Below are positions 23,459-34,530 of a stretch of DNA of 64,000 nucleotides, piece by piece (position 1 is the stretch's first letter; the number at the start of each line of letters is the position of its first letter). The notes under the pieces are model-generated. The model saw only the letters and a list, made by a program, of their open reading frames with translations. It searched no databases and was not told the DNA's origin. The stretch comes from Meconema thalassinum (Eukaryota; Arthropoda; Insecta; Orthoptera; Tettigoniidae): assembly GCA_946902985.2 (NCBI GenBank), contig OX336388.2, positions 1,501,848,545 through 1,501,912,544 on the forward strand, in the 5' to 3' direction. The position numbers and the translations under genes were made by a program.

Positions 23459-24086
23459 CTTCGAAAAACTGGAATACCAGAGCGAATACCAGGGAGTTGA
23501 ATGCCATAATTCTGCCAAAATTGAAACTGAAAGTACAAAGTGGAAATTAGTTTTATGATCATGTAACACAGATCGCGAATTGGAACACCGTGTTTCTTGT
23601 GTGACTATGAATCAAGGCGATAAAATAATGGTGAACCAATATTTTGGCACGAACTATTGGAATTCCTATGGAACAAAGCAATTACGAGGATACTCGAGCT
23701 ACTTGACTTACAAGTGGTATTGCAACCATTATTAAATTTTATTTTATTTTATGTATTGGAGTGGTGCCACACGCTTTGTTAATAATTTGTTCTACTTGTT
23801 TCCGGCTGATGATCATTGCTGACATCATTAAAAATAGAAGTATTTGTAGTAAATTTAAAATTTAAGTAATGGTAGAATCATAGACCTTCACCGATATAAA
23901 CCAACACGCACTTGTATATGGTCGATCCCAAATGAAATGGGGCACTTTGTGTTTAGACATAAGCTTATTTTAAGGTAACGCCAGACAATAAGAATGAGCA
24001 TGTATGGTAAATGGTGGTTGTTTATAGATGTTCTCGCTGTGCTTTGTTGGTGTGGTATTCTTATTTCTTGTGAAGTGTAGTGAAGC

Positions 24087-26675
24087 ATGTCTGAAGGTAA
24101 TATGGTGACCGTTGGTGACGTTAAGAAGATGTTTGAAATTCTTCAACATAAAATGGACAATTTGAATCAGGACATAGAAAATATTAAGGTCCAAACTAAA
24201 TCTGCATTAGACCACATGTCTGAAACTGTTATTCAAAAGCAGGATGCAGTTGCTGAAGGTATCAGGGGGGAAATTGATACTATGCAATCCTCCTTGAAGG
24301 CTATCAATGACAGTTCTAAAAGGGTAGAAAAGAAGGTTACCAGTGTAGAATCTAATATCGAAGATATCCAGGATGATAATAGAAAAACTCAACTAGATAT
24401 GAGTACACTACGGGCTAATGTTGGATTGGTACAGGTTGCCCAAGAAAGAATCCAAACTAGTCAGACATCAATGCGAACTAGTCAAACATCAATCCAAACA
24501 GATCTTAACAATATGCAAACTAGTCAAACATCAATCCAAACAGATCTTAACAATATCCAAACTAGTCAAACATCAATTCAAACTAGTCAAACTTCAATGC
24601 AAACAGATCTTAACAATGTTCAGACTAGTCAAAGGGGAATTGAGGAAACAGTAAAGGATGTAAACTCTAATGTAAGGATTATGCAATCCCAAATCAATGA
24701 TTTAAGAACAGATGTGGGATTAATAGAATCCAGTCAAAATAAAATGGAGCTAGAGGTCCGAAAAATCGAATCTAGTCAAAATCAGACGGAGGTTAAGTTA
24801 ATGCAGCTAGAAAAATCTAATAAAGAGTTTCAAGTTGAGATTAGACTAGACTTTGAAAAGAGTGTGAAGCTCAGTAAAAAAAAATTAGAAGCACTTCAGC
24901 TGCAGTTTTCCCATGACACTAATCAGACCCAGAATAGCCTGGAGCAGTTGAAATGTGAAATGGGGACACTCCGAGCTCAAGTCACTGATCATACGAAACT
25001 TCTCAGGGATGATTTTGACATCGATTTGAAAGGGATCATAAGTGATAATATTGTAACATTTCGTCAAGATATTATGAAAATTAATGAGGAATGTTTTAAA
25101 GTTGAGAAATCTAAGTTAGAATCTAAACTTGCCACTGGTCTTGCAACTAATAGCAAAGACATAATAAATGTTAGGGAAGATCTAAGCAAAAGAATGGATG
25201 GAATTCAAAATACTCAGGTTAATAACATATCCGATTTAGAGAAACGTATTAACAGTGTTGAAACTAAAGTCGACCAAAGTAAGATAGAGTTAAATGAGGT
25301 CAGGGAGAAGAAAACTTCCGAGATTAATGAAATTAGAAAGGGTCTCGAGCAAATTAATCTAGAGGGGCATATCAATTTAGATACTCTAAAAGATCAATTG
25401 CGATCACTTTTACAGTCCGATTTTCGAGTTGTAGTTGAACAACCTGAAGTGATAGTACCTGATGGTAGGGAAAGGAGGATACAGGAATCTTCCAACAACG
25501 AACCCAACGTTCGGCTCAGTCAAATGGAACATTCGAGTCCCATTCGAACAAGCAGGGAAACTTTTAGTTCTCCGAACCCCAACGTAGGCGTGGCTGATTA
25601 TACTTCGAAATCATCGGAAAGGACACCGAATGTAACCATAATACGAAATTTTGATGACAAACCTAGGAAGTTTAGCAATTTGGATGGAATGACACCAATC
25701 GAATTTGTCAGGACATTAAGAGATTACTTTTTGGAGTCACATGTGCCACGTGAGCGTGAGCTACGTATGGTGGAAAGGTTTCTCACCGATGCTCCGTTAC
25801 AATGGTTCAGGGCTTTTCGTTACACATTTGACAACTTTGAGCAGTTTTCGGAAGCCTTCATACAAAGATTTTGGTCGATCGAGGTCCAACAGAATGTGAG
25901 ATCAGAAGTCTATTCACGCAAGTACTCCAGTACAGGACCAACCAGCTATGCTGAATACTTTGCGTGTCAGTTAGCAAAACTCCGTTTTCTTCAGCCGCCG
26001 TTAACACAGGAAGAACTCCTTGAAGCTATCTCACGTCAATTGCCTGCGGAAGTAAGGAGATCAATTATTTCTTCCGGAGTATCGTCTTTAACGTCGTTAG
26101 ATGACCTGTTACGTCGATTAGATCATATGAGTATGATGACGCAACCTACTATAGTCAAAAATGCCAGGCAGGAATCGAAAGTTGTAAACGCGGTAATGAT
26201 GAACCGTACACAGCAGACGGATCGTTTCGAACAAAGAATAGATTATAGAATAGGTCCTATTAGAAATACCCATCAGGAAGAGAGGAGATGGGAAAACCAA
26301 CGTAGGGACGCCCAGGAGAGGCCTTGTCAACGTCGCTACGAGGAGAGAAATTTTTATCGAAGAGATAATGATCGAGACCGGAATGATCATCGAGAAACGC
26401 CTTATAATAGGAATTACAGATATGATCAAAATAATCGAGATAACAGATATAATAGGAATGATAGAGATACCCGAGACAATAGAGATAACAGATATAATAG
26501 GAATGATAGAGATACCCGAGACAATAGAGATAACAGATATAATAGGAATGATAGAGATACCTGTGACAACAGAGATAACAGACAAAATCAAGGGTACTCA
26601 AGATACAACAATTATCGAACGGAGGCGTCCGATAAAAAAAGTGCAACAGGAGAGGCTCAAGAGAGGGCGAGATAA
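24087..26675 (+). CDS. gag: Gag-like protein of Ty3/gypsy-like retrotransposon
   Basis: An intact 862-codon frame starts with ATG 628 nt after the primer binding site. The N-terminal ~470 residues are almost entirely predicted coiled coil. Residues about 123-185 consist of tandem heptad-like units (TSQTSIQ and TDLNNMQ alternating) encoded by 21/42-bp DNA repeats. Residues about 530-695 hold a retrotransposon Gag (capsid-like) domain with the PLQWFRAFR...FIQRFW signature. The C-terminal ~150 residues are very basic and polar (Arg, Asn, Asp, Tyr-rich), with three 45-bp DNA repeats at about 26436-26570. I see no CCHC zinc knuckle, so the basic tail may do the nucleic-acid binding. The protein would form the virus-like particle. 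The long coiled coil is unusual for the family. The frame overlaps the pol frame by about 300 nt. Confidence 0.9.
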   Translation: MSEGNMVTVGDVKKMFEILQHKMDNLNQDIENIKVQTKSALDHMSETVIQKQDAVAEGIRGEIDTMQSSLKAINDSSKRVEKKVTSVESNIEDIQDDNRKTQLDMSTLRANVGLVQVAQERIQTSQTSMRTSQTSIQTDLNNMQTSQTSIQTDLNNIQTSQTSIQTSQTSMQTDLNNVQTSQRGIEETVKDVNSNVRIMQSQINDLRTDVGLIESSQNKMELEVRKIESSQNQTEVKLMQLEKSNKEFQVEIRLDFEKSVKLSKKKLEALQLQFSHDTNQTQNSLEQLKCEMGTLRAQVTDHTKLLRDDFDIDLKGIISDNIVTFRQDIMKINEECFKVEKSKLESKLATGLATNSKDIINVREDLSKRMDGIQNTQVNNISDLEKRINSVETKVDQSKIELNEVREKKTSEINEIRKGLEQINLEGHINLDTLKDQLRSLLQSDFRVVVEQPEVIVPDGRERRIQESSNNEPNVRLSQMEHSSPIRTSRETFSSPNPNVGVADYTSKSSERTPNVTIIRNFDDKPRKFSNLDGMTPIEFVRTLRDYFLESHVPRERELRMVERFLTDAPLQWFRAFRYTFDNFEQFSEAFIQRFWSIEVQQNVRSEVYSRKYSSTGPTSYAEYFACQLAKLRFLQPPLTQEELLEAISRQLPAEVRRSIISSGVSSLTSLDDLLRRLDHMSMMTQPTIVKNARQESKVVNAVMMNRTQQTDRFEQRIDYRIGPIRNTHQEERRWENQRRDAQERPCQRRYEERNFYRRDNDRDRNDHRETPYNRNYRYDQNNRDNRYNRNDRDTRDNRDNRYNRNDRDTRDNRDNRYNRNDRDTCDNRDNRQNQGYSRYNNYRTEASDKKSATGEAQERAR

Positions 26676-29600
26676 GTCCACGGAGGTTGGACGAAGAAAA
26701 TCGAAGGAAAGAAAGGATGAAAATCTAGATAAGTCACAACCCAGCACTAGCAGAGAAGGTCGGAGTTCAGAAAGAGCTCCGGATCTAGAAAAAAAAAACG
26801 CCAATTTCCGGGCGAAATTAATAACTGACGTTGCCACGCATTCCTCTGATATCACGATTTTTGAAATATTTGAAGCTACTGACGAAGACCTTCTATTTGA
26901 ACCAGAAACGAAACCGAGAGGAAGGGTAGTTGAACTTCCCGTTATTGATATACTAATTGGTCTACAACATTGTAAAGCCTTGATGGACACAGGTGCTATG
27001 ATCTCAATAGTTGACGAGGACTGTTTTGAGAGATTGAAACCAGAAAACCAATTTACCATTCTTCCAGCATCTCCAACAAAAATTCGTGGGATATTTAAGG
27101 ATAAAACTATGAAATGCAAATTGCAGATTTTAATGAAATTCTGGATCAATGAGAGAAGTTATGAACATATTTTCATAGTCGTTAAGAATATTAATTTTGA
27201 CGTCATACTAGGCATCGATTTTATTACTCAAGCTAGAGCAATCATCGACATGGACAAAGGAATAATAAGATTCAAGGAAGAAAGTACAGAGGATGTAGTG
27301 ATGGAAGAAATGGATGGAAACGAAATTAATAGAGATATCCCTAGAATGGAAATCCTAGATCACGTAGTTGAAGAAACTGAGCAAGTGAGGGAACACTATA
27401 CCTTGAAAGCCGAGGGATTTAAAATTGTGAAAGAAGAATTTGACGACTTGATTTGTCAATTTGCGGACATCATCGATGATAAACCTGGTTTGATCAGAGA
27501 CTTCAAGTACCAGATTAGGCTAATAGATGAATCCCCTTATCAAGCCAAGCTTTATCCTATCCCAGAAAAATACCATGATGAGGTCAAAGAGATCATAGAT
27601 AAAATGGAGAGAGATGGTATAATAAAAAAACAGGCTTCTTCGTATTTGAATCCAATAACTGTGGTAAAGAAAGCGAACGGACAACTGAGGCTTTGTTTAG
27701 ACGCTAGGAAGATCAACATGAGAATCATGTTAGAAACTGACCGTCCACCAAAAATTAGAGAACTTTTGAAAAAGTTCAAAGGTAAAGCGTGTTTTAGTGT
27801 CCTAGACCTAACCGCTTCCTTTTATCAAGTAGAGCTGGAGGAAGATAGCCGGCAATACACCGGATTCTTATTCGATCAGACCACGTATGTTTTCTGTCGC
27901 GTTCCTTTTGGAATGGTGAACAGCGGTCCGGCTTTGATCAGAGCCCTTGATAGCAAATTAACGGAAAGCGTGAAACGTAACGTTATCTGCTATATCGATG
28001 ACTTGATAATCTCTTCAGCGAATGTCCAAGAACACCTTGTGCACTTGAAACAGCTATTCGAGAATTTAAGAGAGGCCAATATTAAGGTCAACATGCATAA
28101 GTGTCAATTCATGCATGAATCTATCAAGTTCCTAGGCCATACTATTGATCAGTTTGGGTATCACCCAAACTTGAAGAAGATAGACGCCATTTCAAGATTT
28201 CCTCGTCCCGCAAAAGTAAAGCAGCTCCGTGAGTTTCTGGGTATGTGCCAGTTCTTGAGTAGCCACTGTCCGGGATACTCAACTACTATGGCCCCTTTGT
28301 ATGAAGCATTAAAGAAAAATAATAAATGGAAATGGACAGAGGATACGAATAGGGCATTTGAAGAGGCCAAGCTCATGCTCCAAAATTGTGTTAAGCTGGA
28401 ATATCCTGAGTTTGATCGGATATTTTACATCGAGTCTGATGCTTCAAAAGTAGGTATTAGTGCTGTCCTCTATCAAAAGGACGAGGAGGGGAGGAAGCAC
28501 TATTTGGACTTCCACAGCAGAAAGCTGCAGGAACACGAAAAGAATTATTTCACCTCTGAGCTCGAAGCTTTGGCATTCATATCTGCTCTTCAAAAGTGGA
28601 AGAAACTTCTGATAGGACATCGAGTGGTTATTATCACGGATCACAGAGCGCTTCAGTTCATGATGCAAACCGACCTTTCCAGTGACAGATTGACGAGGTG
28701 GACATTGTTTCTCCAGCAGTTCAATGCCACTATCGTGCATCAGCCTGGAAAAGATAATCTGCTCGCGGATGCACTCTCAAGAAATCCAGTTAGTAAGATC
28801 GAGATTAACACTGTACAGTTGGAGAGGGAACACGAACTTACCCTGGAGAAGCTAAAGAAGATAACGGTGTCACAGAAGAGACACACCCCAACTAGACATA
28901 TGTACAGGTTTTTGAGAGGTGCAATGGACCATACCGATCTTGACTACGAGCAGACTAGGAAGCGATCTGAGAAATTCCTGGTGTGTGATGACGTCGTTTG
29001 TAAATACATTGACCGAGAGAGGACGAAAATTAGAATTGTAGTCCCTCCTAAACTGATAAATGGGTTGGTGTGGTTAGCTCACGGCACCATTGGCCATGGG
29101 GGTGTCGACAAAACGTTTAGAACGTTATTGGAAACATTCACCTGGACCAAGATGCGGGGCACTATAGCAGCCATTATCAGATCATGCCAGGAGTGCCAAC
29201 GAGGGAAACACCCGTCGGCGTTATCAAAAGAGAGACCTCGAGCCATTATTCCAGAAAGGCCGAGAGAGCTAATGGCTTGCGATATCTTCGGTCCTTGCCC
29301 GAAGGGGGCTAGGGGAAACCAGTTTCTCCTAGTCACAATCGATGTATTCTCTAAATACGTGACTCTCGATCCTATGCAGAGGGCTACTACAGCTCAAGTC
29401 CTTAGCCGTCTTGAAAACAGTGTGTTTTCTAAGGCAGGAAAACCTGTAACTCTCCTATCGGATCACGGAGCTCAATTCACTTCGTTGGAATTTGAGAATG
29501 CCATGATTAGGCTTGGTGTCAAGCACGTGTTTTCTAGCGTTAGATATCCGGAATCTAACGTCTCGGAACGTGTTATGGCAGAAATCAGCAAGTTCGCGAG

Positions 29601-30090
29601 AATTTACTGTCCTGAGGATCATGCGAGCTGGGTCAAGTTCATCCCACTCATGGAAAGATGCATGAATTCCACATTCCATGAGAGCTTATCAGATATACCT
29701 ATGGTTGTTCACCATAATAAGAGGCCAGAAAGAGCCTGGACAGAGATCGTGAGATTTCTACCTAAGGACAGGGAGCCTACAGTCCAAGAAAGAATTAATT
29801 CAGCTAGAGAAAGCTTGATGGATGCAGCCGAGAAGCGGCATAAACGAATCAGAAATAAAAGATATCGGCCACCGATGAGAGTAGGCGAGATGATTCTCGT
29901 CAAGAAACCGACGAAAGCAGATGTGGCTAAGAAGCAATTCACCAAGTTTTCCTATGTCTTCCACGGACCCTATAAGATTGCTAGGTCGTTCGGAAATAAT
30001 TGTTATGAGGTAGTAAGCCTAAATGGAAGAGAAATGATAGGTCGTTTCAATGCAAAAAACCTAAAAAGATATGTGAAGAAGATAGACTGA
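26368..30090 (+). CDS. pol: Pol polyprotein (PR-RT-RH-IN), Ty3/gypsy order
   Basis: A 1240-codon intact frame, +1 relative to gag. The first Met at 26368 lies inside the gag tail, where this frame is a low-complexity shadow of gag repeats. Translation is therefore more likely by frameshift or reinitiation near the gag stop (26675). Numbering from 26368: aspartic protease LMDTGAM (D207); reverse transcriptase with YIDD at 542-545; RNase H with D691, E731 and D758; integrase zinc domain H905, H910, C940 and C943; integrase core D972, D1032 and E1067 (D,D-35-E). The order protease, RT, RNase H, integrase is that of Ty3/gypsy and not copia. No stop or frameshift interrupts it. Together with LTR identity of about 99.8% this suggests a recently active, possibly still active, element. 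Confidence 0.93.
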   Translation: MIETGMIIEKRLIIGITDMIKIIEITDIIGMIEIPETIEITDIIGMIEIPETIEITDIIGMIEIPVTTEITDKIKGTQDTTIIERRRPIKKVQQERLKRGRDKSTEVGRRKSKERKDENLDKSQPSTSREGRSSERAPDLEKKNANFRAKLITDVATHSSDITIFEIFEATDEDLLFEPETKPRGRVVELPVIDILIGLQHCKALMDTGAMISIVDEDCFERLKPENQFTILPASPTKIRGIFKDKTMKCKLQILMKFWINERSYEHIFIVVKNINFDVILGIDFITQARAIIDMDKGIIRFKEESTEDVVMEEMDGNEINRDIPRMEILDHVVEETEQVREHYTLKAEGFKIVKEEFDDLICQFADIIDDKPGLIRDFKYQIRLIDESPYQAKLYPIPEKYHDEVKEIIDKMERDGIIKKQASSYLNPITVVKKANGQLRLCLDARKINMRIMLETDRPPKIRELLKKFKGKACFSVLDLTASFYQVELEEDSRQYTGFLFDQTTYVFCRVPFGMVNSGPALIRALDSKLTESVKRNVICYIDDLIISSANVQEHLVHLKQLFENLREANIKVNMHKCQFMHESIKFLGHTIDQFGYHPNLKKIDAISRFPRPAKVKQLREFLGMCQFLSSHCPGYSTTMAPLYEALKKNNKWKWTEDTNRAFEEAKLMLQNCVKLEYPEFDRIFYIESDASKVGISAVLYQKDEEGRKHYLDFHSRKLQEHEKNYFTSELEALAFISALQKWKKLLIGHRVVIITDHRALQFMMQTDLSSDRLTRWTLFLQQFNATIVHQPGKDNLLADALSRNPVSKIEINTVQLEREHELTLEKLKKITVSQKRHTPTRHMYRFLRGAMDHTDLDYEQTRKRSEKFLVCDDVVCKYIDRERTKIRIVVPPKLINGLVWLAHGTIGHGGVDKTFRTLLETFTWTKMRGTIAAIIRSCQECQRGKHPSALSKERPRAIIPERPRELMACDIFGPCPKGARGNQFLLVTIDVFSKYVTLDPMQRATTAQVLSRLENSVFSKAGKPVTLLSDHGAQFTSLEFENAMIRLGVKHVFSSVRYPESNVSERVMAEISKFARIYCPEDHASWVKFIPLMERCMNSTFHESLSDIPMVVHHNKRPERAWTEIVRFLPKDREPTVQERINSARESLMDAAEKRHKRIRNKRYRPPMRVGEMILVKKPTKADVAKKQFTKFSYVFHGPYKIARSFGNNCYEVVSLNGREMIGRFNAKNLKRYVKKID

Positions 30091-30184
30091 GTGTTGACTG
30101 AATAATGCTACATATGCCGAGATTACCTGGAATGGTGTAAATAAAAGTTGAGGAGACTTTTATTTAAGGTATCAAAGGGAAAAT

Positions 30185-33100
30185 GCACCATTATTCATAA
30201 AAGGGCTTAAGTACAGACATGGTTACAGTATTTTGGGAACACCCTGTAACTTCCTAACTTGCCTCTGAAGTCGATCATAACAGCTGGTCTGCAGCAAGGA
30301 AAAGCCATGCTATCAAGAAAGAGATCGGCAGAGCTCGTGTTTCCGACGAGGAACCCGAAGGTCATCGATAATAACCATGTTGACTGTGTCTAACACTATA
30401 TCGATCGATTCACCTGAGAGTGATTAATACAAATTAAAGCATATTTAGCGCTATATGCAAGCAGCTACATACGTCTGTGTGTATATTTCCATGGCAGAAA
30501 GCTATTATTAAGAAAGTATGAAGAACAGAAGATGATATGTTAACTCACTGCTGATTACGTTTCGACTGCGATATATTTCGTATCGAGTCATGACGTGTGA
30601 GGAAGTGGGGGAAGCAGATGTGAGACTCAGACGACCTCGTGGAGAGCGCAATGAGTATAGAACTTGACAGCGTAGAGGTTTGAGCTGGAAATCAGTGAAA
30701 GTAAAATCGCCAGCTAACGGGAGTTTTAAAAACGTGTGACCGTGCTGAAGTGTATGCTAGTTCGTTCAGCATTCTACGTGAAGTAGAAACGTGTTTAATA
30801 GGGCTCAGACATGGTCTTAAACATGTAATAGTTTATCTCTGCGACCGTGTTTTTACAGCAACTAACGGGCCATGCGGATGGATACTTTTATAATCCCGAC
30901 CGCGAGCTCAGCCGTGATGTGTCACGAAACTCTGCATATAATCCGTCGTGGAAATGCAGCCTAGATTTGATTCACTCTTCACAGTGATTATACATTTTGA
31001 AAAGAGTACATTCTCAAGCAAGGTGTCAGAGGGAAGGAACAATATGAAGCTTATATCCACTACGATGGTAGGCTAAATTGATTTAAGAATACTGCATTAG
31101 CAGGGTGCAGCGGGGACTTGTTGACGGCAACTTTCATTTAGCATGAAGTGTGCACGCGACTCTCGTGTTGTAAGGGGCCGCGTCGACCCTCGTGAACTTG
31201 TTCACACGCGCGTTCACATATTGGAGCTTGTTAGTGACTGTTCGAGTTCACCTTCGCTTCGTGACGAGCTGATAAACTGTGTGCGGTCCATCCGTTGGTA
31301 TTCGAATATGTATGGGAAGATATCGCCAGGATATGTTGGAACTATTTCGACCGACCGGGTGTTGTTCGAGCCTGGGAGGACTTTGGTTCGTTCTATGGAA
31401 ACCCAGTTGAAGTCCAGCATATTTTCTGTTGGTTTGGAGCTGATTATGGCCAACGATATCCTTTTTTCCTCATCTAGATTCGCCAAAGGTACTGATCACT
31501 TCAACTTGTTACAGTAGTGTAGCGTGGACATTTATAAATACCACTTTGCCATATTTGATTTTGTAGATTAAATGGTTAAGTAGAAAGTGCAGGTTCGATG
31601 TTTATTTCGAAACTGACCTTCTATGATGCCAGGATTTTGACTCATAAAAATGAGTGCATCCTTTGTGTAATTTTGATGAATAAATTAATAATTTCAGTAG
31701 TATTTTACAGTATTTAAACTAATATGCTCATTCTTATTCGCCGAGAAGTAAATGTAGGAAGAAGATTTACAGTTTTTCTTGTGTAAGAACATTTTAGTAA
31801 CACAATTTTCTTTTGAGAACTTTGGTTGAGTTTTCATATTCTAGTGCATTGTTCTTTAAGCACTTTCGCTTGGATTATCGTATTCTTTGAGGGGAATTTT
31901 CCTTTTCGTATTCTTATTACGATATTAGGAAGTTTTCGGACCCAGTTATTCTAAATGTTACTTCGAGTCCTTGGACTATATTTTCTTCAGTTTTTTAATA
32001 ACAGATTTAACTTGTGTTTTCTGAGCGTGATTTTCGAAATGGATTGCCTAATGGGTCATTAGTCGCTTAGCCTTTGTTGCTAACCTAGATCCATGCTGTA
32101 GGTCTAATCCATCGACACTTTCGCGTTCGGGAAATTCAGGGAGGATCTTATTTTGAGATTGAATTTATCTTTCTAGATCCCTTTACAACCTCAGTTTGTG
32201 TGGTTGGGCAGCGTTATATATATATATATATATATATATTTGAAGCTAACACTGGATTAAATTGATATCATTGCCTTTAGTGCAATAGTTTTTCTCTATT
32301 AAGAGGGTATTTGAACGACATCCAAATTTGCGAGGATAATCCCAGGGACGACTTACTATAAGTCATACGTTTAAGAATTATGGATCATGTAATGAATCAA
32401 TGTAAGGCAAGTTTTTAAAGATAGGTGGAATATTTCTGAAATCCACTGGGCTTTGTTGGTAATCTGTTACGGGATCATATTTTTTGAGTTCAGGATTTTT
32501 ACCATAAACAGCTGATTTGCATAATTGTGGATTTATAACAGCAAGGCTCCTATTATAGGTGCATGTTCGACGTTAGAGAGGCATGTACTTTGAGTAATGT
32601 CTTTGTGTTTAAGTATATTGATGCAATGCTTTGTAAAGCATATTTTTCTTGTTGAGGATTGAGCCAGGTGTGCCAATCAGGATTAGATTGATCGGGGTTT
32701 TAACCCAGAGAGGTGTTGTTTTTAACCTAGTATGGTTAATATTTGGTCATAGTTAACTTTATCGCTGTTATCGTGAAAATGCCTGTATGAAGATTAATAT
32801 TTTTCTGAGCAGTATTATTGGGAATCTTGAGTGGATATCCGGTTAAATATTTCCAGTAAAACTAATATAACAATTTTGCCATAAGATGTATGTTTAAAAA
32901 GGAAACCGATAACTATTTAAGACTGACTTTATGATTAATTTTTGCTTAGCTTAACTGTTCGGCAGAATTACCCTAAAACAAGAAATGAAATATTATTAAA
33001 CAGAAAGGAATGTCGTGACATCAAGTCAGTGGGAAGAGAATAATTGAAATTATTCTGGAATTTTGTGTAAATTATATTCTGTAAATAGGCCATATGAATT

Positions 33101-33776
33101 TCTTCATTCAATAACAAGAACATATAATGTTACTGAAGATGTCGCGTAGGATTATTAATTATAATCAGGATATTTTTGTATAAGATGTTATTTCCGTTAA
33201 GGAACCGAAATGAATTTAATGTATTTGAGTCTTATAATACTTTTCTTTTTGTAAATGCTTACCCTATGGGATTGATCATTATTATTATTAATATGCCTTA
33301 TATTTTAATCAGCTAAAAGTTAGTTGTGATAATGGGTAATATTTTTTTTTGAAAGACAATCCAATATTATCAATGAGATTTTTTTTTTGATTGGTCGTGG
33401 TATCGACGAAATTGATATTTCTCTGTCTTGTTTATTCTTACAATAAACTACTTTATTTCTTGGTTTAAAATTATTGCGTGATGCTTTATAGAGGTGATGG
33501 AAGGGTGTATTAAGGGGGCCATCGCTAAGTATTTTAGTGTTTACCACACCTTTGAGATTCTTTCTTCCTCTTGAAGAATTCTTGTGTTTTGAGCTAGTCT
33601 TTTCTTTTTCTGAGCCTTGGTCAGTCTTAATACATCCTGTTAGGTATTCGAGTGGCCCTATTATCCCTGTGTCTGTTGGTAGAACTTGGGGGGTCTTTAG
33701 AGCCGGGGCATTTTCAGGTTCTACGATCCAGCTGCTATCCAGGGATTCAACAGGTATTGGTAGGTAAAAGGGTACA
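30185..33776 (+). mobile_element. 3' LTR of the gypsy-like element
   Basis: The second copy of the 19847-23435 LTR, offset 10338 bp at its start and 10341 bp at its end because of a longer (TA)n (about 32216-32240) and one extra T near 33343. It ends ...gggtaca at 33776 and then enters a SINE F head. The start is inferred as for the left copy (purine tract ending 30184). Confidence 0.75.
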
Positions 33777-33870
33777 GTACCACTTTTCAAATTTCGTGGC
33801 AGAGCCGGGAATCGAATCCAGGACCTCCGGGGCAGCACCTAACCATGCTGACCGCTACGCTACGGAGGCG
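33777..33870 (-). repeat. SINE F head cut by the LTR insertion
   Basis: On the minus strand 'cctccgtagcgtagcggtca' (A box) and 'ggattcgattcccggctctg' (B box) form a tRNA-like SINE F head. The sequence runs about 20 nt into the SINE body ('ccacgaaatttgaaaagtgg') and then stops at the LTR. The rest of the body should lie on the far side of the original insertion but is not found left of 18235. This shows that the original left flank was lost. Confidence 0.7.
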
Positions 33871-33879
33871 ACTTATACT

Positions 33880-34206
33880 GAATATACAAAGAATATTCTG
33901 TATTCTCTCCTCTCTGGATGAGAAGAAGCCCAACATTATATACTACTAAATTAAAATCTTTGTAACACATTTTCACAAATGTTTTTAACGTTTACTAAAG
34001 AAAATATGTTTATCCATTTTATAATTGTCTTCCAGTACTATAAAAAATCTGCTTGTGATTTTTAAGAATTAAGTTGCATATGTATTTAATTACGTTTATC
34101 TTTAGTTACAGTGTATCCTAGCATACGATTGATTAATTACAATTAATTTATAAGGATGTAGAGTTTTTAATCAATATACCCTGCATTACACGTTTGGAAT
34201 TGTTGT
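33880..34206. other. Unassigned AT-rich interval
   Basis: Nothing supportable seen. Confidence 0.3.
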
Positions 34207-34530
34207 TGTTTGAGTCTTCAGTATTTTGACTGGTCTGATGCAGCTCTTCAATTCTCCCTGTCCCGAGTTAATCGTTTCATCTCTACATAGCTACAACATC
34301 CAAAATCCGAGGCAATCTGTTTAGCATATTCTAACCTTGGTCTGCCCCTACAGTTCCTTCCATAAGTTTGCTATTCCTGTTTGTCTTAGTATGTGTCCTA
34401 CAAACCTATCTCTTCTCTTAAATAATAGTCGCCAGAACCGTCTCTCCTCGCCCAGTCGTCTTAATACCTCTTCGTTTGTTACTCTAACCACCCATATGGT
34501 CTTCATCATTCTCCGGCAGCACCACATTTG
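34207..34530 (-). pseudogene. LINE reverse-transcriptase C-terminal fragment and 3' end
   Basis: The minus strand around 34380-34515 reads MMKTIWVVRVTNEEVLRRLG and then FVGHILRQTG. This is the conserved 'NEEVLRRVGE...WIGHILR' region near the C-terminus of a widespread class of insect non-LTR elements. It ends on the minus strand with 'gctgcatcagaccagtcaaa' and a CAA-rich tail (34207-34250), the usual 3' end of such elements. In-frame stops follow, so this is a relic. Confidence 0.65.

Noticed and set aside
26118..26646. Long minus-strand open frames rich in Ile/Ser/Tyr
   Set aside because: Shadows of the repetitive Arg/Asn/Asp-rich gag tail on the other strand.
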